DNA of 59,232 bases from Candidatus Adiutrix sp. (GCA_031263565.1 JAISFR010000013.1:1-59232), one strand, 5' to 3'. Shown: positions 26,209 to 34,888, counted from the first letter of the stretch. Made by a program: numbers and translations. The notes: a model not told the origin generated them from the letters alone.

Positions 26209-26736
26209 ATGGTCCCCCCGGGCAGCGTCGAAACCTTCAGTCAGCACGAAATTCTCAGCCTGGACCGGGCCTGGCTTCTGGCCCGTTCTCTGGTGGCCGA
26301 CGATTTCGGCCTGGATTTTGAAGATTTCCGCTCCTGGCCGGTGGACATCAAACGCTTTCCCGAACTGACCCCCGGGGAACTGGCCGAAGGGGTCTTCGCC
26401 CAGCTCTTCCGCTATTTCCGTTCCGGCCCGGGTCTGCGGGGCGCCCGGCCCGATTATTACCGCATCTGCCTTTACGACCCGGCCATTCTGAAAGCCGTGG
26501 CCCAGGAACCGGGCCTGGACCTGGAAGCCCTGCTGACCTACATCCTGACCCACGAATTCATTCACGTGGCCCGCTTCGCCAAGTTCATGGAACTCTTCAA
26601 CATCGGCGAGGAGGCCCGTCAGGCCGAAGAGGAAATAGTCCACCGCGAGACCTTCCGTCTTCTGAGCAAGGTCAAACTGGCCGGGCTGGATCTGGTTTTG
26701 GAGCTCTACCAAAAACACCGCCTGCCCATAGATTGA
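26209..26736 (+). CDS. Putative zinc metalloprotease-like protein (HEXXH)
   Basis: 175 residues, no signal peptide or membrane helix. I do not recognise a named family. YILTHEFIHVARFAKFMELF at about residue 110 contains HEFIH, the HEXXH zinc-binding and catalytic pattern, placed in a predicted helix. A downstream Glu (EEARQAEEEIVHRETFRLL) could be the third ligand. The middle (GARPDYYRICLYDPAIL) is not recognisable. It precedes atpZ by 48 bases on the same strand, so it may be the first gene of a four-gene run ending in miaA. Whether it is a protease is untested. Confidence 0.7.
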   Translation: MVPPGSVETFSQHEILSLDRAWLLARSLVADDFGLDFEDFRSWPVDIKRFPELTPGELAEGVFAQLFRYFRSGPGLRGARPDYYRICLYDPAILKAVAQEPGLDLEALLTYILTHEFIHVARFAKFMELFNIGEEARQAEEEIVHRETFRLLSKVKLAGLDLVLELYQKHRLPID

Positions 26737-26784
26737 CGCGCCGGCCGCCCCTAACTTTCCGCCCCTTCAATAAAGGCTGAAAAT

Positions 26785-27174
26785 ATGAACGAAACTGAAA
26801 AATACAATCCCGACAGGCCGCCCCCCCCTCCCCTGGAAGCCCCCCAATTCAAGGGGCTCAAAAAAGCCTTCGGCGACCGGGAGGCCCAGATGACCGCCCA
26901 GGCCTCGGCCGTGGGCCTCACCTTTGCCGTGGCCATTGTCCTGGGCCTGGCCCTGGGCTGGTGGCTCGACCGGAAATTCGGCACCGCCCCCTGGCTGCTC
27001 CTGGTCGGTCTCTTTCTGGGCATTGCCGCCGGTTTTAAAAATCTCTTCACCGTCTCGGCCCGCCTGGACCGCCTGGCCCAAAAGGCGGCCGAGGAAAAAA
27101 AACATCGGCGGGCAACCGGCCGCCCGCCGGAAGAGACCTCAGAGCAGGGAGGCGCTCTTAATCATGGCCAATGA
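26785..27174 (+). CDS. atpZ: AtpZ/AtpI-family F0 assembly protein
   Basis: 129 residues. After a Pro-rich start there are two membrane helices (VGLTFAVAIVLGLALGWWLD and APWLLLVGLFLGIAAGFKNL), separated by the LGWWLDRKFGTAPW turn that is diagnostic of AtpZ, the "gene 1" protein of F1F0 operons. It helps assemble the c-ring or import Mg2+. The rest of the atp operon is not in this window. Confidence 0.85.
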   Translation: MNETEKYNPDRPPPPPLEAPQFKGLKKAFGDREAQMTAQASAVGLTFAVAIVLGLALGWWLDRKFGTAPWLLLVGLFLGIAAGFKNLFTVSARLDRLAQKAAEEKKHRRATGRPPEETSEQGGALNHGQ

Positions 27175-27604
27175 TCTGAATGAGTCCGGACCGAAAATGA
27201 TCCCCGATCCCAAACTGGGGGAGGCTGTGGCCGGGGCCAGGCGGGTGCGCGCCGGCGCCCGCTGGAGCGCCCTGGCCCTGTCTCTGGCCGGCCTGGCCGG
27301 CGGCGGACCAAGCTGGTTCCTGGGCGTGGTGCTGGGGGGCCTTTTGGTGGAGATCAACCTCAACCTTCTGGTCCGGACCCTTTCGCGGGCCGCCGCCTGG
27401 CAGGGGCGCAGCCTCCGGCCCACCCTGACCCGCTTCTACCTGGCCTTCGGGGCCACCGCCGTGGCCTGCGTCCTGGTCATCCGGGGCGGCTGGGGGCAGC
27501 CCCTGGCTTTTCTGCTGGGCCTTTTGTCTTTTGTGGCCGGACTCTTTCTGGCTCTGTTGAGCTTTCTGATCAAAAAGCCGCAGCCGCCCGAAGAGACCCC
27601 ATGA
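27164..27604 (+). CDS. atpI: ATP synthase subunit I-like membrane protein
   Basis: 146 residues from the ATG at 27164, overlapping atpZ by 11 bases; a gggagg site lies 11 bases upstream. Four hydrophobic segments (WSALALSLAGLAGGG, WFLGVVLGGLLVEINLNLL, FYLAFGATAVACVLVIRG, LAFLLGLLSFVAGLFLALL) match the ATP-synt_I family. It overlaps miaA by four bases (ATGA). The usual neighbour atpB is absent. Confidence 0.7.
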   Translation: MANDLNESGPKMIPDPKLGEAVAGARRVRAGARWSALALSLAGLAGGGPSWFLGVVLGGLLVEINLNLLVRTLSRAAAWQGRSLRPTLTRFYLAFGATAVACVLVIRGGWGQPLAFLLGLLSFVAGLFLALLSFLIKKPQPPEETP

Positions 27605-28527
27605 GCCTGCCCCCGCCCCGCCTGGCCATCATCGGCGGCCCCACCGGAGCAGGCAAAAGCGAACTGGCCCTGAAAATCGCCAGGGCGATCAATGGGCAAA
27701 TAATCAACGCCGACAGCCTGGCCCTCTACCGGGGCTTTGACCTCGGCACGGCCAAGCCCGGGCCCGAAGAGCTCCGCCAGGTCCCCCATCACCTGATCGA
27801 TGTGCTGGACCCTGACCAGTCTTTTGACGCCGCCGCCTATCTGCGGCGGGCCCGGCCCATTGTCGAGGAACTGGGCCGCCAGGGCCGCCCGGCCCTGGCC
27901 GTGGGCGGCGCCGGCTTTTATCTGCGCAGCCTGACCCGGGGACTCTTCGAAGGCCCCGGCCGCGACCCGGAATTCCGGGCCCGCCTGGCCACCGAAGTCC
28001 AGGCCGGGGCGGACCTTCACGCCCGCCTGACGGCTCTCGACCCGGAAACGGCCGCCCGCCTGGCCCCGGCCGACCGGCCGCGCCTGGAGCGGGCCCTGGA
28101 AGTCCTGCATCTCAGCGGCCGGAGCATCAGCCAATGGCAAAGGGAACACGCCCTGGCCGAAAAGCCTTTTGAAACCCTGAGCCTCATCATCGACCGCCGC
28201 CCCGAGGAAATGCGGGAACGCCTGGAGAGGCGCACCAGGGCCATGTTTGAAGCCGGCCTGGCGGCCGAAGTGGAAGCGCTGCTGGCCGCCGGCTGGCCGC
28301 CGACCCTCAAGCCCTTCGGGGCCATCGGCTACAAGGAAGTTCTGCAATTCCTCCAGGGCCGCCTGAGCCTTGATGAAGCCTTGGGGAAAACCCTTATCGC
28401 CACCCGCCGATACGCCAAGCGCCAGCGCACCTGGTTTCGGGGCCAGATGCCCGAGGGGCTCTGGTTCCATCCCGATCAATACGAAGAGATTCTCTCGCGT
28501 CTGCGCGGCTTTTTCCGGCTCGGCTGA
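27601..28527 (+). CDS. miaA: tRNA dimethylallyltransferase
   Basis: 308 residues, normal for MiaA. It adds a dimethylallyl group to A37 of tRNAs reading UNN codons. AIIGGPTGAGKSELALKIAR is the P-loop, INADSLALYRGFDLGTAKP the substrate loop with the catalytic Asp and DxxQxY-like region (S-L-A-L-Y instead of S-x-Q-x-Y). VGGAGFYLRSLTRGLFEGP and FGAIGYKEVLQFLQG are conserved. RYAKRQRTWFRGQ is the C-terminal RNA-binding end. It is coupled to atpI and is followed by a terminator-like hairpin. Confidence 0.95.
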   Translation: MSLPPPRLAIIGGPTGAGKSELALKIARAINGQIINADSLALYRGFDLGTAKPGPEELRQVPHHLIDVLDPDQSFDAAAYLRRARPIVEELGRQGRPALAVGGAGFYLRSLTRGLFEGPGRDPEFRARLATEVQAGADLHARLTALDPETAARLAPADRPRLERALEVLHLSGRSISQWQREHALAEKPFETLSLIIDRRPEEMRERLERRTRAMFEAGLAAEVEALLAAGWPPTLKPFGAIGYKEVLQFLQGRLSLDEALGKTLIATRRYAKRQRTWFRGQMPEGLWFHPDQYEEILSRLRGFFRLG

Positions 28528-28529
28528 CG

Positions 28530-28558
28530 AGCCCCGGCTTTGGGGCAAACTATTTTTT
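28530..28558 (+). terminator. Rho-independent terminator after miaA
   Basis: gcccc/ggggc stem (28531-28535 and 28542-28546) with a six-base loop, then a T-rich tract (28551-28558). It lies between the convergent miaA and aldo/keto reductase genes. Confidence 0.5.
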
Positions 28559-28569
28559 CGTCATCAGGC

Positions 28570-29712
28570 TTAATCAAATTGGGACGGCAAACTGTCAAGT
28601 TCCAGCCCGATCACCTTTAAGTTTTCGATAACTCCGATGTGCTGGGGGCAGACCTTTTCGCATTCCCCGCAGGCCACACAGTCCGAGGCCTTTCCCCCCC
28701 TCAATACTTCAACCGCATATTGAAGTTGAGCCGCGGGCAAATCATTATAAACCAGCTTACGGTTGTAAGCGCCGAAAATCTTGGGGATAGCGATGCCCTG
28801 CGGGCAGCCCTCCACACAGTATTGACAAGCCGTGCAGGGGATATGGTCGATTTTGCCAATCGCGGCCCGCACTTTTTCTATGATCCGCAATTCATCCCGG
28901 CTAAGCGGCTGAAAGTCGGCCATGAAGGAAACATTATCCCTCATCTGCCCGATGGTCGACATCCCGCTCAACACCGTAATGATGTTTTCCTGCGAAGCCG
29001 CATAGCGCAGCCCCCACGAGGCCAGGGAGGCCTGGGGATCGGCGGATTCAAAGACCTCTCTCACGCAGAGCGGGGGGTTTGTCAAAAGTCCGCCCTTTAA
29101 GGGTTCCATCACCACAATGGGTTTTTGATGCCTCATGGCCGCCTCGTGACACATTCGCGCCTGGATAACGGGGCTTTCCCAATCGTCGTAATTCAACTGG
29201 AATTGAACGAAATCCATTTCCGGATGCTCAGTCAGAAGTTTATCCAGCGCCTGAGCGGTATCATGTATAGAAAAGCCAATATGCCGCGCCACGCCTTTTT
29301 CTTTGAGTTCCTTCACATAATCCCACATTCCGAAATCATCAAAACTTTGGCTGCGGCACCCGCCTAAATTGTGAAGCAGGTAGTAATCAATATAGTCCAC
29401 GCCCAGGCGTTTTAAGGAAGTCCAAATCATATTTTTGGCTTCTTCATCTGTTTTAACTACAAAAACGGGACACTTGGTCGCAATTTGGAACGATTCCCGG
29501 GGGTAGCGGTCGACAATAGCCGTTTTCATGGCCTCTTCCGATTTTCCGTCCAGATAGGCCCAGGACGAGTCAAAATAGCTGAAACCCTTGGACATGAAAA
29601 TATCAACCATCTCTTTTGTCTGCCGGATGTCTACTTCGTTTCCGATCATCGGCAGCCGCATGAATCCAAATCCAAGCTTTTTTATGTTCTCACCCAAATA
29701 CTTCACGTTCAT
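28570..29712 (-). CDS. Aldo/keto reductase with C-terminal 4Fe-4S domain
   Basis: 380 residues from the ATG at 29710-29712 (MNVKYLGENIKKLGFGFMRL); an in-frame ATG at 29730 is an alternative. The first 280 residues are an AKR TIM barrel (FDSSWAYLDGKSEEAM carries the catalytic Asp/Tyr; TKCPVF the Lys; YYLLHNLGG the His). The end has two ferredoxin-like clusters: CTACQYCVEGCP and CVACGECEKVCP. Such fusions occur in anaerobes, where Fe-S clusters may pass electrons to the nicotinamide or active site. It is the last gene of the MerR-controlled redox operon, seven bases or less after DUF362. Substrate unknown. Confidence 0.92.
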   Translation of the reverse strand: MNVKYLGENIKKLGFGFMRLPMIGNEVDIRQTKEMVDIFMSKGFSYFDSSWAYLDGKSEEAMKTAIVDRYPRESFQIATKCPVFVVKTDEEAKNMIWTSLKRLGVDYIDYYLLHNLGGCRSQSFDDFGMWDYVKELKEKGVARHIGFSIHDTAQALDKLLTEHPEMDFVQFQLNYDDWESPVIQARMCHEAAMRHQKPIVVMEPLKGGLLTNPPLCVREVFESADPQASLASWGLRYAASQENIITVLSGMSTIGQMRDNVSFMADFQPLSRDELRIIEKVRAAIGKIDHIPCTACQYCVEGCPQGIAIPKIFGAYNRKLVYNDLPAAQLQYAVEVLRGGKASDCVACGECEKVCPQHIGVIENLKVIGLELDSLPSQFD

Positions 29713-29736
29713 ATCTCCAAATAAAACCATGCTCGA

Positions 29737-30783
29737 TTAGTCTTCAGGGAAGGGACTGGTAAAATCCATGCGGATTTCATGTATGTCTGCGCCGACTACC
29801 TGGATATGGTCCATCCTGTATTCGCCAAGGCCGTTTTCCGCGGCAAGTTTGAGATGCGGAAGTTTTTGCGGGGTAAAGCCCATAAAATAAGACGCTATGG
29901 TATCGACGGCCATGACATCCGCGCCGGCCAACACAATCCGCGCGTCAACAGGATCGTTGCTGGTCGGGCCGTTTCCTTCTCCGGCCACAATTCCGTCAAC
30001 CACGACGAAATCTGGTTTGCGCAAGAGGTGTATTTCGACTATCGAGTTTGGTATGCCGCGACTGTGCAGCCCCAATTTCCACGCGCTGCCGTCATTCACG
30101 AGCGGTTTGGGGGGCACCCCGAAAGCGTTTTTCAGGCCAAGGGAAGCGCCTACGGCATAGTTTGTTTTTAATTTTGGCACGCTTATTACCACCTCCGCGT
30201 CCACATAGATTTTCGGCATATAAATCGGTTCCCCGGTCAGTTTTTTGGGAGAACTTAGGTAATAGCAGTCCTCAAGGGGAACTGTGTTGAGGTCCAGAAA
30301 TTCGACGCCCTCTATGCTGTTAAATCTGATTAAGCCAATGATGGGGTCGGACAGGGGCTGGCCGGTGCCCGCGCCTTCGGCGACAATGATACGTCCGGCC
30401 CCCAAGGCCCGCACCTGCCGGACTACCTCCGCCGCGACGCGGTAATCAGTGTTGCCCGGATAGGTCAGAGTTCCCCGGGATGAAGAAAGGTTCGGTTTAA
30501 TGATAACCGTATCGCCTTTGCTGACGATGCTTTCAAGTCCGCCGGCGTTGGCGATCGCCTGCGCCACGACAGCGGCGTGGTCAACGCCCCGTCCGATTCC
30601 GACGACGGCTTTATCGGCGGCCCGCGTTAATGCGCCGCCTGAATCGAGTTCGGCGGTCTTCGCGGTGATATTTTGACCGGCCTCGCTCTGTCGAGGCCGC
30701 CTGCCGCTGCCCGCCGCGAACAGCAATATCGCGAATGATATTGCCGCACATACCGCCAGGGATAACTTCCATTTCCCAGTCAT
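29737..30783 (-). CDS. DUF362-domain protein with N-terminal signal/anchor
   Basis: 348 residues. A hydrophobic N-terminus (LSLAVCAAISFAILLFAAGS) suggests export or membrane anchoring. The DUF362 domain fills the rest: DTVIIKPNLSSSRG, VISVPKLKTNYAVGASLGLKN and VVDGIVAGEGNGPTSNDP. DUF362 proteins are often found with Fe-S oxidoreductases in anaerobes; their reaction is not established. This copy has no ferredoxin motif of its own. It sits between the MerR gene and the Fe-S aldo/keto reductase in a four-gene operon, which suggests a shared redox role. Confidence 0.88.
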   Translation of the reverse strand: MTGKWKLSLAVCAAISFAILLFAAGSGRRPRQSEAGQNITAKTAELDSGGALTRAADKAVVGIGRGVDHAAVVAQAIANAGGLESIVSKGDTVIIKPNLSSSRGTLTYPGNTDYRVAAEVVRQVRALGAGRIIVAEGAGTGQPLSDPIIGLIRFNSIEGVEFLDLNTVPLEDCYYLSSPKKLTGEPIYMPKIYVDAEVVISVPKLKTNYAVGASLGLKNAFGVPPKPLVNDGSAWKLGLHSRGIPNSIVEIHLLRKPDFVVVDGIVAGEGNGPTSNDPVDARIVLAGADVMAVDTIASYFMGFTPQKLPHLKLAAENGLGEYRMDHIQVVGADIHEIRMDFTSPFPED

Positions 30784-30804
30784 AATAAGCCCCTTGCTTT
30801 CTCC

Positions 30805-31182
30805 TCACCAAAGCAATTTCTTCTCCACCGTTAAAACCGCGGTGCCATAGTTGGCTATCTTGTAATCAAGTTTTTCCAGTATTTCTTGCAAATTTGCTAT
30901 CCGTTCCGCCAATCGGTCCCGCTGTTCCTTCAGGAGCGTTTTTCGGCTTTCCTGCGTACCCTGCCCTTCTTTCACAAGCTTCACATAGTCAATCAAAACC
31001 TCGATGGGAATATTCGCTATCCGCATACATTTGATAAATCCGACCCATTCCATGTCCTTATCGCTGTAATCCCTCATACCGCCCTTGCCACGTCTTACCG
31101 GCGGAATCAGGCCAACGCGTTCATAGTAGCGCAAGGTGTCTATCGATAATTCATAGTGCCTGCTCACTTCGGCTATGGTCAC
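30805..31182 (-). CDS. MerR-family transcriptional regulator
   Basis: 125 residues from a GTG at 31180-31182, with a strong ggagggg ribosome site seven bases upstream. TIAEVSRHYELSIDTLRYYE is the winged-helix DNA-binding start and RVGLIPPVRRGKGGMRDYS the wing, as in the AdhR-like MerR subgroup. A dimerisation helix (LLKEQRDRLAERIANLQEIL) follows. No Cys ligand cluster is present, so it is not a metal sensor of the MerR/CueR type. It is the second gene of the operon and probably acts on the 19-bp-spacer promoter at 31926-31956, regulating itself and its neighbours. Confidence 0.93.
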   Translation of the reverse strand: MTIAEVSRHYELSIDTLRYYERVGLIPPVRRGKGGMRDYSDKDMEWVGFIKCMRIANIPIEVLIDYVKLVKEGQGTQESRKTLLKEQRDRLAERIANLQEILEKLDYKIANYGTAVLTVEKKLLW

Positions 31183-31227
31183 TGTTTCCCCTCCAAAAAA
31201 TTGTTTCAGACCAGCCGGCCAGTTATT

Positions 31228-31851
31228 TTATCTCTGTAAACTTTTTACCCAGGCGCCTACTTTTTCGCTTATTTGCCTGTCAGAGACAACGTTATTAAAA
31301 TTGGCGCCGCTCCTGACAAGCGCGTTTTTGGCCTGTTTCCCAATATCGCTTACGGCGGTACCCGGGCCGCCCTTGGCCGTCGAAAACGCCGCCAGGGGCT
31401 TTCCTCCAAAATCTGTCTGGCGGAGTAAGGTCGTTATCGGCAAGGACGGCAAACCCCACCACACCGGCGTCCCGACAAAGATAAAATCATAGGCGGCCAT
31501 ATCGACCTTCAAATCTCTTATTGGCGGATAAGCCCCTTGCTGCTGCTGTTCTTTCGCCCATCTGGTAAATCGGCGATACTCCATTTCGGGAAACGGTGTC
31601 TCCGGTTCTACCTTGACGAGCTCAGCGTTGGTCAGCCCCTGTATTATTCCAGCGACCTTCTCGGTATTGGCATCTTCTGAGTAGGAATAGTACAATACCA
31701 GCACTTTACCCAAATTACCCTGCTCCGCGCTTTGCCCGAATGCCGGAACGCTTGGGCAGCATAGCAAGGCAAAAACCACCAGGCCCCGCATAATGATCTT
31801 TTTCAGGTGGCCCTCAAGCCCTGATGACTGGAAAATTTTTTTGACGGACAT
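31228..31851 (-). CDS. Exported flavodoxin-family protein
   Basis: 207 residues from the ATG at 31849-31851, preceded by aggaggtgtct. An N-terminal hydrophobic stretch ending CPSVPAFGQ looks like a cleavable signal. The flavodoxin fold begins GKVLVLYYSYSEDANTEKVA (phosphate-binding loop, here YYSYSEDAN), then FIFVGTPVWWGLPSLPITTL and FSTAKGGPGTAVSD as FMN-contacting loops. An exported flavodoxin is uncommon, since most are cytosolic electron carriers. It is the first gene after the MerR-type promoter. Confidence 0.88.
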   Translation of the reverse strand: MSVKKIFQSSGLEGHLKKIIMRGLVVFALLCCPSVPAFGQSAEQGNLGKVLVLYYSYSEDANTEKVAGIIQGLTNAELVKVEPETPFPEMEYRRFTRWAKEQQQQGAYPPIRDLKVDMAAYDFIFVGTPVWWGLPSLPITTLLRQTDFGGKPLAAFSTAKGGPGTAVSDIGKQAKNALVRSGANFNNVVSDRQISEKVGAWVKSLQR

Positions 31852-31913
31852 AGACACCTCCTGATATTTATGGCTCGCCATAAAATCAACTTCAATTATT
31901 ACAAACAGTTACA

Positions 31914-31956
31914 GACTCCGGATGAATTGTATCATCTGGAGTCAACTCCATGTCAA
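31914..31956 (-). promoter_or_regulatory. MerR-type promoter and operator (19-bp spacer)
   Basis: On the minus strand TTGACA (31951-31956) and TACAAT (31926-31931) are separated by 19 bases instead of 17, the hallmark of MerR-controlled promoters. The spacer holds a palindrome tggagt-ca-actcca (31937-31950). A second inverted repeat, gactccggatga (31914-31925) and tcatctggagtc (31932-31943), is centred on the -10 box with 11 of 12 positions paired. Confidence 0.85.
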
Positions 31957-32002
31957 GTATTTTTTTAGGAGGTTCAGTTCCGGCCGGCCGGCCGGAGCCA
32001 GG

Positions 32003-33766
32003 CTACATGAAATCAACCGCCTCGATCCCCAGAACATCCAGATGCAGCTTCAGCCAAACCTGCGTCAGAGCGCAGAGATTCAGCCACGATTCTTTCTTGT
32101 CCGGGTCATTTTCGCTGAGAATGTGATTGTCGCGGTAAAAAAGAGAAAAGGCGGCCGCAATCTGATAGGCGCTTTCACAGATGAAATTCGGCGCTTTTTC
32201 CCTGGCCGCCAGCCAAAAGAGGTCGGCCGCGCCGATGATTTTCAGCAAGAGCTGACGCTCGGCCGGGGAATAAAGGCCTTTGAGCCGGCCGGGGGCGGCC
32301 TCCGGCGCGCCGCGCCCCGCTTTTTTCAAGATGGAATTGATGCGGGTGACGGTATAGAGCAGGTAGGTTCCGGTTTTGCCGTCGAAAGACAAAAAGCGAT
32401 CGAGGTCGAAAACATAGTCCTTTAAACGGTGATTGCTGAGGTCGCCGAACTTGATGGCCGCCACGCCGATTTTCCGGGCCACGTCCTCTCTGAGGTCGGC
32501 CGCCACGAAATCCGAGGCCTTCATTTTGTCCAGGGCGGCCGAGGTCACCGTCTCGATCATGTCGCTCAGGCGCATGATGCCGCCGTCCCTGGTCTTGTAG
32601 GGCTTGCCGTCCAGGCCGTTCATGGTGCCGAAGCCCAGGTGCAACAGTTCGGTTTTCCCGGCGGCGATGTCCGCTTTTTTCGAGGCCCGGAAAACCTGCG
32701 TAAAATGCAGGGCCTGCCGTTTGTCGACCACATACCAGATCCGGTCGGGCGAAAAATCCTTTTCCCGCTGATAAAGGGCGGCGATGTCCGTGGTTTCATA
32801 GTTGACCGCCCCGTCGGACTTGATGATGATGACCGGGGGGACGGGGGAGCGGTCGTCCTCTTGCTGGACGTAGACGACCCGGGCTCCGCCGCTGTTCTCA
32901 AGGAGGCCTTTTTCATTGAAAATGGAAATGACCCGCTCCACATATTTATCGGCGTCGCTTTCGCCGTACCACAAGTCGAAGTCGACGTTCAGCTTTTCAT
33001 AATTCTTTTTCAGGTCGCCGACCGATATTTCCCAGATCCGCCGCCACAGGGCCAGCACTCCCGGCCGGCCCCGCTGAAGATCAAAGGTGTATTGATGGGC
33101 CCGGCCGCTGAAATCCTGATCCTCCTTGCTTTTTTGGCTGGCCAGGGGATAAATCTCGTTGAGGTCGTCGGCCGTCAGCGGCGGCAACTGGTCGCCGTCC
33201 CGGTAGCCGTCGCCAAAACAGGATTGCGATGGAAATCTTTCGGCCAATTCGGCGATGACCAGGCCGATCTGCAAACCCCAATCGCCCAGGTGAATGTCGC
33301 CGATGACCTTGTGGCCCAAAAGCTTCATCAGCCTTTTGATCGATTCCCCGATGATGGCCGCCCGCAGATGGCCGATATGAAGGGGCTTGGCGATATTGGG
33401 CCCGCCGTAATCGACAATAATGGTCTCCGGTTTTTCGGCCCGGGGCGCCCCGGCCTGGGCCCGCCGGGCCATTTCATTGGCCCGGTCGATTATTTTGGAA
33501 TCAGACAGGGTCAGATTGATGAAGCCCGGAGCGGCCACCGAAATTTCCGCAAAAAAAGAATTGTCCGCCAGCCGCCTGACCACGCTCCCGGCGACGAGCA
33601 TGGGGGCCGCCCTGTGCTTCCTGGCGCCTTTAAGCGCCCCGTCGCACTGATAGTCGCAGAGGTCGGGCCGGTTGGCGGTGATCACCTGGCCTAAAGCGGG
33701 GTCATAGCCGCACTCTTCAAAGGCCTTGGCAAGGAGACCCGTCAATTCGTCGATAATCGTCTTCAA
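32003..33766 (-). CDS. argS: Arginyl-tRNA synthetase
   Basis: 587 residues from a TTG at 33764-33766 preceded by aggatgga; no in-frame ATG is available near the conserved MKTIIDELTG start. It charges tRNA-Arg. The N-terminal additional domain runs to about residue 110, then DYGGPNIAKPLHIGHLRAAI holds the HIGH motif. GDWGLQIGLVI and GAVNYETTDIAALYQRE are catalytic-domain hallmarks. The last 130 residues are the helical DALR anticodon-binding domain. The classical KMSKS is absent, as in most ArgS proteins. Confidence 0.95.
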   Translation of the reverse strand: MKTIIDELTGLLAKAFEECGYDPALGQVITANRPDLCDYQCDGALKGARKHRAAPMLVAGSVVRRLADNSFFAEISVAAPGFINLTLSDSKIIDRANEMARRAQAGAPRAEKPETIIVDYGGPNIAKPLHIGHLRAAIIGESIKRLMKLLGHKVIGDIHLGDWGLQIGLVIAELAERFPSQSCFGDGYRDGDQLPPLTADDLNEIYPLASQKSKEDQDFSGRAHQYTFDLQRGRPGVLALWRRIWEISVGDLKKNYEKLNVDFDLWYGESDADKYVERVISIFNEKGLLENSGGARVVYVQQEDDRSPVPPVIIIKSDGAVNYETTDIAALYQREKDFSPDRIWYVVDKRQALHFTQVFRASKKADIAAGKTELLHLGFGTMNGLDGKPYKTRDGGIMRLSDMIETVTSAALDKMKASDFVAADLREDVARKIGVAAIKFGDLSNHRLKDYVFDLDRFLSFDGKTGTYLLYTVTRINSILKKAGRGAPEAAPGRLKGLYSPAERQLLLKIIGAADLFWLAAREKAPNFICESAYQIAAAFSLFYRDNHILSENDPDKKESWLNLCALTQVWLKLHLDVLGIEAVDFM

Positions 33767-33865
33767 AGCAATCCATCCTGGTCGGTTTTGCGGCCCGCGG
33801 CCTTGGCCGGCCGGGCAATTCCAATTTCAACCCCGGTTCAGCGTAAATAAAATTGGAGTGAAGCG

Positions 33866-34777
33866 TCAGGCCTGCTGCTCGGGAATGCCGGCCCGCACGG
33901 CCATGACCGGAAACTGCCCCAGGCGCACCAGGCGGTCGGTGGTGGAGCCCACCAGGAGATTTTCGATCAGGCCCCGGCCGTGGACGCCCATGACGATCAG
34001 GTCGATGTGGTTGAGGATGGCGTATTTGTTGAGTTCCTCATGGGGCTGGCCGGCCAGAACCACAGTTTTCGGCATAAGGCCGCCCCGGCACTCCTCAGGC
34101 ACGCTGTCTTTGAGCTTCCGGTGGAGGTCGGCCTGGAGCTTGTCGGCCATGCCGTGCTCCTTCTGGGGATCCAGCTTCAGCAGTTGGGACAACTGGGTGT
34201 TTTCAATGACGGTGGCCATGGTCATCCGGGCCCCGAAAGCCTGGGCAAAGTCGATGCCCCAGCGGATGGCGTTGCCCGAGTCGGGCGAAAAGTCGCAGGC
34301 GATCAGCACCGATTCCAAGGGCCGGTGCAGCTGTTCCTGGGAAATGTCGCCGGGCACGATCATCAGCGGCACAGTCAGGGTGTGCATGAGCTTGCGGCTG
34401 ACCGACCCCAGGAGCAGGCGCTCAAGGCCGCTGCGGGTGTGGGTGGCGGCCACCACCAGGTCGGCCCCCACTTCCTCGACCATGGACAGAATTTCCTTGG
34501 CCGGGTAGCCGATGGCGATATTCAGTTCCCACTCAACTTCCTCACAGGTGGAGAGAATGTCGGTGACCTGGCCCCGGGCCGACTGCTCCACCCGGCCGCG
34601 GAGTTCCTGGGGGTCGACCATGGTTTCCCCGTAGGGGGTGACGGCCGGGAGATCTATGATGTGGGCCACGATCAGTTTGGCGCCATGACGGCGGGCCATC
34701 TGAGCGGCAAGGGGCAGAGCCTTGTTGGAGCCTTCCGAGAGATCCGTGGCGCAGACGACGGCTTTCAGCTTGAACAT
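33866..34777 (-). CDS. Tandem universal stress protein (two UspA domains)
   Basis: 303 residues from the ATG at 34775-34777, preceded by gaggagg; an upstream start at 34831 adds 18 unconserved residues. Domain 1 is residues 1-145 (KAVVCATDLSEGSNKALPLA; VVAATHTRSGLERLLLGSVS), domain 2 about 155-300 (ESVLIACDFSPDSGNAIRWG; VMGVHGRGLIENLLVGSTT). Both carry the G-2x-G-9x-G-S/T ATP-binding pattern. Such proteins help survival under starvation or redox stress. It lies between argS and pgm on the same strand. Confidence 0.92.
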   Translation of the reverse strand: MFKLKAVVCATDLSEGSNKALPLAAQMARRHGAKLIVAHIIDLPAVTPYGETMVDPQELRGRVEQSARGQVTDILSTCEEVEWELNIAIGYPAKEILSMVEEVGADLVVAATHTRSGLERLLLGSVSRKLMHTLTVPLMIVPGDISQEQLHRPLESVLIACDFSPDSGNAIRWGIDFAQAFGARMTMATVIENTQLSQLLKLDPQKEHGMADKLQADLHRKLKDSVPEECRGGLMPKTVVLAGQPHEELNKYAILNHIDLIVMGVHGRGLIENLLVGSTTDRLVRLGQFPVMAVRAGIPEQQA

Positions 34778-34888
34778 AACGACCTCCTCACTGGGATGGC
34801 GGGGGATGGGGTAGCGGGCTGAAATATTCAACTCATTTTATGGTTATTATAAGCCAATCAAGTTGAAAATGAAAGTAAATAATAGCGC

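Noticed and set aside
31979-31997. Palindrome tccggccggccggccgga as argS terminator
   Set aside because: No T run follows on the minus strand, and GGCCGG runs are common in this genome.
32003-33766. Missing KMSKS as a defect in ArgS
   Set aside because: Most ArgS proteins lack a canonical KMSKS; the rest of the enzyme is intact.
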